The translations under genes and the position numbers were made by a program. A DNA stretch of 6,202 nt from Candidatus Falkowiibacteriota bacterium. Its GTDB lineage: Bacteria > Patescibacteriota > Patescibacteriia > JACRDY01. Positions 1 through 4,567 of the stretch are shown here, one piece after another (the stretch's first letter is position 1; each line of letters opens with the position of its first letter). The notes under the pieces were generated by a model, which saw nothing but the letters and a program-made list of their open reading frames with translations, searched no databases and was not told the DNA's origin. The stretch spans positions 1 to 6,202 of the forward strand of contig JACRDY010000016.1 of NCBI GenBank assembly GCA_016218485.1, in the 5' to 3' direction.

Positions 1-16
1 CCCTCTTTCGTAACGA

Positions 17-114
17 AATTTCTAAATTTTGAGCGAAAATTATGAAGAACGAGGAGGTTTATCGCGGGATAAGCTGACGAGTTCTGAATAATGTGCAGCC
101 AAAATTTAGAAATT
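17..114. repeat. ~100-nt imperfect palindrome (nested cruciform/hairpin)
   Basis: The outer arms at 17-31 and 100-114 are perfect 15-nt reverse complements (AATTTCTAAATTTTG). Moving inward the complementarity keeps register: ATTAT 39-43 with ATAAT 88-92, AGAAC 46-50 with GTTCT 81-85, and TTATC 59-63 with GATAA 68-72 around a small central loop. Nearly the whole 98 nt can fold into one long interrupted stem. No credible ORF lies inside it. It could be a structured RNA, a palindromic mobile repeat or a double terminator; the sequence alone does not decide. Confidence 0.6.
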
Positions 115-165
115 GCAGGAGAAAACGGGGTTTTGAGATGAGCTCTATTAATATAATCGTCAAAT

Positions 166-245
166 ACAGAAATTAGATATTAGAAATTAGAAATTAAAGA
201 CACTGCTCAACATACAATTTCTAATATCTAATATCTAATTTCTGT
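166..245. repeat. Inverted array of a 7-nt word (AATTAGA/AATTTCT)
   Basis: The 30-nt arms at 166-195 and 216-245 are reverse complements with one mismatch and a 20-nt loop. Each arm is itself a tandem run of about four 7-nt words, AATTAGA or TATTAGA on the left and AATTTCT or AATATCT on the right. The rest of 1-320 holds a small hairpin at 122-134 and an A-tract near 289-295 that could supply a U-run for minus-strand transcripts, but no supported gene. Confidence 0.75.
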
Positions 246-376
246 TTACTTATTTGTCATTCGTAGGTTTTAAAGTAATCTGTGAATAAAAAAACAGCCC
301 TTATCGAGCCATCCACCAATTGAAGTACGCCCCGGGTTCCGCCCGAAGCGTACGGTGTTCTCCATGCGAGATGCGA

Positions 377-736
377 TTATGTTGCTGCCGGTACCCGGAT
401 AATCCCGATTGCGGCCTTAGGCGCCACACCACGATCATCCATGGCCTGACACCAAAAGAACTGGCCGTCAAAACCTACCTGGACGCACACCGGTGGGTCG
501 TCAGCCCAGGACGGATCATTGAAAAGCTGCCGGTGCGAGAGAAACACTTCTCCCGTACAGACCACCGCATGACCCTGAGCATCAAGCTGCCCGATGTGCA
601 CATAGTACACGCCCGACTCCCCGATCAATCGTCCTTTAATGGGACGGTGCCTCTGTTCCGCCTGCCACTCCCGAAACCACTCAATGGTCAGGGGAATGGC
701 TCGGCGACTGATCGACGTTGTTTGTGCCGCGACCAT
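377..736 (-). CDS. Hypothetical protein, 119 aa
   Basis: I do not recognise the family. The reading frame is supported by a strong Shine-Dalgarno (AAAGGAGG) 5 nt before the ATG at 736 and by a near-consensus minus-strand promoter at 783-810. The product is soluble-looking, with no signal peptide or membrane span. The N-terminal third (residues 15-35) is basic and helical-looking, with Trp and Glu (IEWFREWQAEQRHR). The rest is rich in short hydrophobic strands such as GVYYVHIGQLD and VCVQVGFDGQFFWCQAMDD, suggesting a small beta-rich domain. Two Cys lie far apart and no metal motif is evident. It is transcribed divergently from the cyclase gene. The overlapping plus-strand ORF is treated as a shadow. 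The stop is TAA. Confidence 0.7.
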   Translation of the reverse strand: MVAAQTTSISRRAIPLTIEWFREWQAEQRHRPIKGRLIGESGVYYVHIGQLDAQGHAVVCTGEVFLSHRQLFNDPSWADDPPVCVQVGFDGQFFWCQAMDDRGVAPKAAIGIIRVPAAT

Positions 737-782
737 ACCTGCCTCCTTTGACCTTCAGTGAAACGGGTGTAAGCTCTTGGCT

Positions 783-810
783 ATTATAAATGACTACCCC
801 AAAAAGTCAA
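783..810 (-). promoter_or_regulatory. Sigma70-type promoter for the minus-strand hypothetical gene
   Basis: On the minus strand TTGACT (805-810) is followed by a 16-nt spacer and a perfect TATAAT (783-788). Transcription would start near 776, giving a leader of about 40 nt that contains the AAAGGAGG site ahead of the 736 start codon. This is the best promoter match in the window. Confidence 0.7.
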
Positions 811-852
811 CCCCCGGGGTAACCATGCGCCTCCACCGCAATCACCCATTCC

Positions 853-881
853 TTGCCCGCGCCGGCGCTATCTGCTACAGT
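853..881 (+). promoter_or_regulatory. Possible extended -10 promoter for the cyclase gene (near-leaderless)
   Basis: TTGCCC at 853-858, a 17-nt spacer, then TGC-TACAGT with an extended -10 at 873-881. The start codon at 892 lies only 10 nt after the -10, so the mRNA would have a leader of a few nucleotides at most. This fits the lack of a Shine-Dalgarno. The spacer contains a perfect 10-bp palindrome, GCGCCGGCGC (859-868), where a regulator could bind. Confidence 0.35.
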
Positions 882-891
882 GAAAATAATT

Positions 892-1515
892 ATGTCTATC
901 AATACTGTTGATTTGACCCAAACATTTCGCGCCGCTATGCCCGTCTATCCGGGCGACCCCATACCGCAATTAAAACAAACCGCCGCTCTCGCCACCGATG
1001 GCTATAACGAATTCCAAATAACCACCGGCATGCACGCCGGCACACACATTGACGCGCCGCTGCATATGATTGATGGGGGCAAATTAATCTCTGACTACGG
1101 GCCGGAAAAATTTTTTGGACGCGGACACTTGATTGACGCCCACGGGAAAACTGAAGCCAGTGCCGACCTTTTGACCGGACACGACATCCAGCCCGGTGAC
1201 ATCGTGCTTGTCTACTTCGATTTTGACCAGTACTATGGCGATGAAAAATACTTCGCTGATTACCCGGAGTTAGGCGAAAGCTTGGCCAACCGGTTAATTG
1301 AACTCCGTGTCGGCATTGTCGGCATGGATACACCCAGTCCGGATCGTCAACCTTTTACCGTGCACAAATTGTTACTCGGCCATGACATTTTGATTATTGA
1401 GAACCTGACCAATTTAAAAAGTCTGCTCGGTAAAAAATTCACCATTACCGCTCTGCCGGCTAAACTGGCAGCTGAAGCCGCGCCAATACGGGTGGTGGCC
1501 AACATTATCAATTAA
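892..1515 (+). CDS. Cyclase family protein (kynurenine formamidase-like metal hydrolase)
   Basis: 207 aa, the usual length for the cyclase family (Pfam PF04199), whose members include the metal-dependent kynurenine formamidase KynB and other amide or lactone hydrolases. The signature HAGTHIDAPLH is at residues 48-58; H48, H52, D54 and H58 match the family's metal-binding set. PGDIVLVYFDF (101-111), GMDTPSPD (144-151) and IIENL (168-172) also sit in the expected order. The N-terminus VDLTQTF...MPVYPGDP is typical of these proteins and fixes the start at the ATG at 892; an in-frame TTG at 853 would add 13 non-homologous residues and overlaps the promoter. No tryptophan-degradation genes are nearby, so the substrate is open. 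The product looks cytosolic and intact. Confidence 0.85.
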   Translation: MSINTVDLTQTFRAAMPVYPGDPIPQLKQTAALATDGYNEFQITTGMHAGTHIDAPLHMIDGGKLISDYGPEKFFGRGHLIDAHGKTEASADLLTGHDIQPGDIVLVYFDFDQYYGDEKYFADYPELGESLANRLIELRVGIVGMDTPSPDRQPFTVHKLLLGHDILIIENLTNLKSLLGKKFTITALPAKLAAEAAPIRVVANIIN

Positions 1516-1518
1516 CTA

Positions 1519-1615
1519 TCAGTGTTATTCTGTGCCCGCCTCGGCGGGTCTGTGTTTCGCCGCAGGCGAACCGTGTCCGTTTTTCTTTTTTAAATAGAGC
1601 GCGGAAGAACACTGA
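1519..1615 (+). terminator. Double-hairpin terminator region after the cyclase gene
   Basis: Two GC hairpins in series, CCCGC/GCGGG (1535-1548) and TTCGCC/GGCGAA (1556-1570), are followed by a T-rich run at 1580-1591. The block is enclosed by an 8-bp outer inverted repeat, TCAGTGTT (1519-1526) and AACACTGA (1608-1615). The words CTGTGC, CTGTGT and CCGTGT recur through the spacer. It separates the cyclase and permease genes, which are therefore probably not one operon. Confidence 0.55.
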
Positions 1616-1623
1616 AAATCAAT

Positions 1624-2547
1624 ATGCTCCAAATTTTTCTCATGATTCTACCCCTGTTCCTGATTATTTTTGGCACCGCCATTATCCAATACTACAAAAA
1701 GGTGGATGAACAATGGTCCAGAATACTCAACGCCTTCGCTCTCAAAGTCGGCCTGCCGGCGCTGATCTTCTCGGCGCTAGCCAAAAATCAACTCTCCCTC
1801 ACGGCGGGGCTAGAAACGGTGATCGCCAACTCCCTATTTATCCTCGGCTGTTTTGTCGCCGCCTATGCCATCATCAAGGTTTTTCGTCTGAACCAAGCCG
1901 CTGCCAAGACCATCTTCATCTGCTTAGCGTTTAGCAACATCGCGTACCTCGGACTACCCATCCTGCTCCAAATGAACGGAGTGCGCATTCTGCCGCTCGC
2001 TAGCTTGATCGTGGCGGTGTACCTGTTCTGGGTTTTTACCGTCGGTTTGGGATTTTTGGATTATCACCAACCAGGCCGAAATCAACGAACAACGTTTGCT
2101 ATTGGCCGCCGATTAATAACCAATCCAATCATTCTCGCGATCATCGCCGGATTAGCTCTCTCCGCCCTGCAAATTACGCTGCCGACAATACTCCTCCAGC
2201 CGATTGAAATGATTTCGGCGGCCGTCACTCCCACGGTTTTGATCGTCATTGGCCTATTCATCGGCAGCTCCCGTCTGGGTAAAATGAAAGATTGGCTGCC
2301 GGTAATAGTGTTTTCTCTGGCCAGACTCCTGATCCTGCCGGCCGTATTATACTTCAGTCTACGACTCCTGGGCTATACGTCGGAGCATTTTGCCGCCTCC
2401 ATTATCCAAGCCGCCATGCCGCTGGCGATCAGTCCTTTTGCTCTGGCTGACGAGTTTGATCTGGACAAAAATTTCATCGCCCGCTCTATTGTCTTGAGCA
2501 CCGCTCTGGCTATTTTTTCTATTCCGTTCTGGGTGTCAATCCTCTAA
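1624..2547 (+). CDS. AEC (auxin efflux carrier) family transporter
   Basis: 307 aa, the normal length for bacterial AEC-family permeases (Pfam PF03547), which move organic anions such as malate or malonate across the inner membrane. About ten hydrophobic segments can be drawn, roughly at 2-22, 35-53, 66-86, 97-117, 123-145, 165-185, 198-214, 225-245, 257-276 and 286-306, in two five-helix halves separated by a hydrophilic stretch (146-164). Family-typical pieces are KVGLPALIFSAL in helix 2, SNIAYLGLPIL in helix 4, LITNPIILAIIAGL in helix 6 and the polar AAMPLAISPFALADEFDLD near the last helices. No clear Shine-Dalgarno precedes the ATG. The substrate cannot be read from the sequence; the upstream cyclase-family hydrolase could supply an organic acid, but a terminator lies between them. 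Confidence 0.85.
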   Translation: MLQIFLMILPLFLIIFGTAIIQYYKKVDEQWSRILNAFALKVGLPALIFSALAKNQLSLTAGLETVIANSLFILGCFVAAYAIIKVFRLNQAAAKTIFICLAFSNIAYLGLPILLQMNGVRILPLASLIVAVYLFWVFTVGLGFLDYHQPGRNQRTTFAIGRRLITNPIILAIIAGLALSALQITLPTILLQPIEMISAAVTPTVLIVIGLFIGSSRLGKMKDWLPVIVFSLARLLILPAVLYFSLRLLGYTSEHFAASIIQAAMPLAISPFALADEFDLDKNFIARSIVLSTALAIFSIPFWVSIL

Positions 2548-2625
2548 ACATTAAAACATAAAAACACTAGAACATTAAAACAACGGCGTGTTTTAATGTT
2601 CTAGTGTTTTTATGTTTTAATGTTT
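2546..2625. repeat. Perfect 37-bp inverted repeat built from 8-nt words, overlapping the permease stop codon
   Basis: Arms 2546-2582 and 2589-2625 are exact reverse complements around a 6-nt loop. The left arm reads as a run of 8-nt words beginning AAC: AACATTAA, AACATAAA, AACACTAG, AACATTAA. It begins inside the TAA stop of the permease gene. As RNA it would make a very long hairpin able to end transcription or protect the 3' end, but there is no GC-rich base and only a weak U-run after it. Confidence 0.85.
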
Positions 2626-2635
2626 TCTTGTTTCG

Positions 2636-2664
2636 TTGACCAAAAAGTTATCCACAGTTACAAT
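2636..2664 (+). promoter_or_regulatory. Promoter P1 for the basic-peptide gene, with a DnaA-box word in its spacer
   Basis: TTGACC (2636-2641), a 17-nt spacer and TACAAT (2659-2664). The spacer contains TTATCCACA at 2648-2656, a perfect match to the consensus DnaA box. A protein bound there would cover the promoter. The box is single, so this is not an origin on its own. Confidence 0.5.
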
Positions 2665-2673
2665 TTTTCTTTA

Positions 2674-2702
2674 TTGTTGTTACGGCAAAAAAGATTTATA
2701 AT
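2674..2702 (+). promoter_or_regulatory. Promoter P2 for the basic-peptide gene
   Basis: TTGTTG (2674-2679), a 17-nt spacer and a perfect TATAAT (2697-2702). Transcription would begin near 2709 and give a leader of about 110 nt before the ATG at 2818. The leader is very A/T-rich and includes a GAGAG...CTCTC stem with A/T pairs (about 2783-2808) just before the start codon. No Shine-Dalgarno sits at normal spacing. Confidence 0.5.
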
Positions 2703-2817
2703 GAAAGTAAGGGAAAAATATTTTTATTTTTTCTGTTGCAATAAAATTTCTTTCAAGGTCGTTTAAAGAAAAAATTAAATCAAGAGAGTAAAAAAATTTT
2801 TCTCTCTCAAAAAAATT

Positions 2818-2898
2818 ATGGCTAAGAAGAAAAAGGCCGCGAAGAAGCGCAAGGCTGCTCCGAAGAAGCGCAAGGCTGCTAAGAAGCGCCGCCGCTAG
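2818..2898 (+). CDS. 26-aa Lys/Arg/Ala-rich histone-tail-like peptide
   Basis: Seventeen of 26 residues are Lys (12) or Arg (5); the rest are seven Ala, one Pro and the initiator Met. The C-terminal part reads KKRKAAPKKRKAAKKRRR. At DNA level an 18-nt unit, AAGAAGCGCAAGGCTGCT, occurs at 2842-2859 and again at 2863-2880 (21-nt period), with a partial third copy at 2881-2889. This composition matches the C-terminal tails of bacterial H1-like, nucleoid-binding proteins (chlamydial Hc1/Hc2 type), so binding to DNA or RNA is the likely role. It stands as an independent gene: two promoter-like sites with a long leader in front, TAG at 2896 and a hairpin (2922-2959) behind. Codons favour AAG, CGC and GCT, as in highly expressed genes. 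It could instead be a relic of a longer protein, but the dedicated signals argue against that. Confidence 0.65.
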   Translation: MAKKKKAAKKRKAAPKKRKAAKKRRR

Positions 2899-2905
2899 TT
2901 CTCGA

Positions 2906-2960
2906 GATAATTATCTCAAAGCAACACAACCCGTACGTGCAAACGAACGGGTTGTGTTGT
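2906..2960. repeat. 55-nt direct repeat, copy 1 (contains hairpin 2922-2959)
   Basis: It matches 4220-4274 in the same orientation at 50 of 55 positions, with an identical 32-nt core (2922-2953 and 4236-4267). Inside it CAACACAACCCGT (2922-2934) pairs perfectly with 2947-2959 around a 12-nt loop. It lies just after the basic-peptide stop and probably ends that transcript. A separate 14-nt palindrome GAGATAATTATCTC sits at 2904-2917. The two copies bracket the radical SAM gene. Confidence 0.85.
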
Positions 2961-2963
2961 TAT

Positions 2964-2985
2964 AATCAAATCAATCAAATCAATC
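2964..2985. repeat. Short tandem repeat (9-nt unit, 2.4 copies)
   Basis: AATCAAATC is at 2964-2972 and 2973-2981, followed by AATC at 2982-2985. It abuts repeat copy 1 and lies just upstream of the radical SAM promoter. It may be a slippage product or a small binding site. Confidence 0.6.
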
Positions 2986-2988
2986 GCG

Positions 2989-3017
2989 TTGCGACAAACG
3001 TTTTTTTATGATACTGT
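2989..3017 (+). promoter_or_regulatory. Probable promoter of the radical SAM gene
   Basis: TTGCGA (2989-2994), a 17-nt spacer, then an extended -10, TGA-TACTGT (3009-3017). Transcription would start near 3024, leaving about 29 nt of leader that contains the AGGAGGG ribosome-binding site before the ATG at 3053. Confidence 0.45.
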
Positions 3018-3052
3018 GGGTATGATTTGCAAATCAACAGGAGGGTTAAGCC

Positions 3053-4144
3053 ATGCAAATCGTAAGAAAATGCAGGGCTTCCGCTCTGCTGGTGAGACGT
3101 ATGGTTGGGAACCTCGTGCGCGCATGCGGACTCAACCTCGACCATATCCTTCCGTACCTCGTCGTGTACCATGCAAACTACGCGTGCAATGCGGCGTGTA
3201 GTTTCTGCGGTCGGGCAGCTGACATCGCTAAAGCGCGTAATGGCTCGGAAATCCCGATCGAGGAGATCGAGACTATATTCTGGGGGCTCCGATCGCTGGT
3301 ACCATCGCTCTACGTCGCCGGGGGTGAACCGCTTCTACAACGCAACATCGAGGCTATCCTCGAGCTCGCACGAGCGATGAACTTCTGGCCTGTCGCGGTG
3401 AACACCAACGCCACGCTACTTGATGAGCGACCCGATGTATGCCGCTTCGCTGACAAGATTGTCGTGAGTATTCACTCGACTGACGTGGCGGCTGCTGCGG
3501 ACATTTTCCACATTCGGCCGCGTATGGTCGAGCGAATGTTCGACAACATTCGCCATGGCGCCATTGAGGCTCAACGACACGGGAACCGAGTCGTGGGAAA
3601 CTGCGTTCTAACTGGACAGAACACTGCCAGCGCCCACAAAGTGCTAGACTTCTGTCTGAAATACGGCATCCCACTCTCCATTGTCCCTGCTATCGAAGAG
3701 TACTGGCCAACGGTTGAGCGCGCGAATGCACCAGTGCGTGCCGACTACGTTCGATTCGTCGAACGAGTCATCACAACCAAGCGAGCTAACCCCGATGCGG
3801 TTCACGGATCGATCCGCTTCCTTGAGCGAGTTCGTGATCTGGGTTCATTCGCCTGTCGGCCGACCAGCATTATGAGCGTCGACCCACACGGCAACATCAT
3901 CATCCCATGCCAGTACAAATACGCGGGGACTGTTCCTCAACATCTCGGCAGAATCACCGCTACGCGGGATGCCGCCAGTATCCTTCATACTGCGCTGAAC
4001 TACCGGACTCCCTTCCAAGCTTGCGACAAGCGCTGCCTCAAGGCCTGCTATGCCGAGCCGGCCGTATCAATCGAAACACCGCTCGCGCTCGCCCTTGAGT
4101 TTTTACCACTCGCCGGCCTGCAGTCACTCTCACGGAAACAATAG
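3053..4144 (+). CDS. Radical SAM protein with C-terminal SPASM/Twitch-like cysteines
   Basis: 363 aa. The radical SAM cluster motif CNAACSFC (C45, C49, C52) would hold the [4Fe-4S] centre that cleaves S-adenosylmethionine; GGEP (90-93) and the NTNATLL strand (117-123) follow at normal spacing. C-terminal cysteines C268, C286, C324, C328 and C332 are spaced like an auxiliary cluster of the Twitch/SPASM kind. Residues 1-40 are basic then hydrophobic, which could favour membrane contact. The general plan recalls SPASM maturases and the lipid-modifying HpnH group, but no precursor peptide or hopanoid gene is present, so the substrate is unknown. The start is fixed by AGGAGGG 6-7 nt upstream, a stronger site than most neighbours have. 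The gene is visibly GC-richer (about 57% in one sampled 60-nt stretch against 45% in the cyclase) and sits between direct repeats, suggesting acquisition. Confidence 0.85.
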   Translation: MQIVRKCRASALLVRRMVGNLVRACGLNLDHILPYLVVYHANYACNAACSFCGRAADIAKARNGSEIPIEEIETIFWGLRSLVPSLYVAGGEPLLQRNIEAILELARAMNFWPVAVNTNATLLDERPDVCRFADKIVVSIHSTDVAAAADIFHIRPRMVERMFDNIRHGAIEAQRHGNRVVGNCVLTGQNTASAHKVLDFCLKYGIPLSIVPAIEEYWPTVERANAPVRADYVRFVERVITTKRANPDAVHGSIRFLERVRDLGSFACRPTSIMSVDPHGNIIIPCQYKYAGTVPQHLGRITATRDAASILHTALNYRTPFQACDKRCLKACYAEPAVSIETPLALALEFLPLAGLQSLSRKQ

Positions 4145-4171
4145 GGAAACGCATTAGGAGACCGTTTCCCT
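4143..4171 (+). terminator. Terminator hairpin at the radical SAM stop codon
   Basis: AGGGAAACG (4143-4151) pairs perfectly with CGTTTCCCT (4163-4171) across an 11-nt loop; the left arm shares bases with the TAG stop. Only a short T-run follows, so termination may be weak. The spacer 4172-4219 shows nothing else I can support. Confidence 0.5.
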
Positions 4172-4219
4172 TTCCACCAGTGTACTCTCTGAAAAGTATA
4201 GTGGCGGAATAATAGTCTG

Positions 4220-4274
4220 GAGAATTATCCTAAAACAACACAACCCGTACGTGCAAACGAACGGGTTTTGTTGT
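4220..4274. repeat. 55-nt direct repeat, copy 2; minus-strand terminator of the RNA gene
   Basis: It differs from copy 1 at five positions. Read on the minus strand, its hairpin (stem about 4236-4273, one C/T mismatch in the stem) is followed by a TTTT run at 4232-4235, the form of an intrinsic terminator for the minus-strand RNA gene. On the plus strand no T-run follows. This copy is therefore better explained as the 3' end of the RNA gene than as a terminator of the radical SAM gene. Confidence 0.75.
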
Positions 4275-4525
4275 AGTATTGAAATGGCCCTGCCCCAGCA
4301 TGATGATTGCCGGAGCAGGGCCGTGGCACGGAACCGTTGACTTGGGAAGCTGAAGAGTGGTATTTCACGGCTGACTCCATCCCGCTCAGGAGCGGAACTT
4401 CGGCGTCTCCCACCTTTTCTACGCAGCAACCCCCGCATCGCCAGCCAGACTGAGGGACTCGAACCCTCTGGGCTAATGGGCCCACCACCCGGGCTATTTC
4501 CTTGCCATTCCCCATCTTAAAGGAA
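4231..4525 (-). ncRNA. Candidate structured RNA with 23S rRNA L1-stalk-like segment and T-arm-like hairpin
   Basis: On the minus strand GGTGGGAG (4407-4414), GAAGT (about 4396-4400), TGGAG (4375-4379), TGAAATACCAC (4357-4367) and CTT (4353-4355) occur in the order and, as I recall the E. coli 23S rRNA, at the same spacing as in the domain V helices 75-78 that bind ribosomal protein L1. Upstream, GGCAAGGAAATAGCCCG (4490-4506) resembles the conserved stretch before that region; downstream, CTGGGGC (4292-4298) resembles the stretch after it. Between them is a perfect 5+7+5 hairpin GAGGGTTCGAGTCCCTC (4452-4468), identical in form to a tRNA T-arm, with GC hairpins at 4469-4484 or 4480-4494. A further hairpin (4286-4322) and the terminator at copy 2 close the RNA. 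It is not a normal 23S fragment, since the usual flanking consensus is missing. No tRNA acceptor pairing was found. Boundaries come from the promoter and terminator. Confidence 0.6.
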
Positions 4526-4531
4526 TACCGA

Positions 4532-4560
4532 GTATTATCAACCATACCAACTTACCCCAA
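4532..4560 (-). promoter_or_regulatory. Possible promoter of the minus-strand RNA
   Basis: On the minus strand TTGGGG (4555-4560), a 17-nt spacer and TGA-TAATAC with an extended -10 (hexamer 4532-4537). Transcription would begin near 4525, about 20 nt before the first rRNA-like word. It lies directly in front of the divergent PhzF-family start codon. Confidence 0.4.
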
Positions 4561-4567
4561 AGCTCCT

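Noticed and set aside
166..245. CRISPR array
   Set aside because: Word repeats are only 7 nt with no spacers, and no cas genes are present.
281..289. DnaA-box-like TGTGAATAA and a possible origin
   Set aside because: A single loose box; no cluster, no AT-unwinding region with iterons, and no dnaA or parAB gene. A chance match is likely in 6 kb.
320..751. Plus-strand 143-aa ORF
   Set aside because: It is antisense to the minus-strand gene that has the promoter and AAAGGAGG site; its product is Arg/Cys/Pro-rich and low quality, and it has no ribosome-binding site.
853..891. TTG start for the cyclase gene
   Set aside because: The 13 extra residues do not resemble the family N-terminus, and the stretch carries the likely promoter.
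935..1333. Minus-strand 132-aa ORF
   Set aside because: Arg/Cys-rich shadow of the cyclase gene with no start signals.
2975..3201. Short ORFs on both strands around the radical SAM start
   Set aside because: They overlap the promoter, ribosome-binding site and 5' end of a well-supported gene.
4452..4506. A complete tRNA or tmRNA
   Set aside because: T-arm-like and D-arm-like hairpins exist, but the anticodon arm, acceptor pairing and CCA-proximal end are missing, and no tmRNA tag frame is present upstream.
4154..4545. Minus-strand ORFs of 94 and 106 aa
   Set aside because: They cover the structured-RNA region, including hairpins and the terminator; products are Arg/Gly/Cys-rich without family features. 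The rRNA-like words explain the conservation signal better.
4502..4567. TTG start for the PhzF-family gene
   Set aside because: Homology begins at the ATG at 4568; the upstream part lies over the minus-strand RNA and its promoter.
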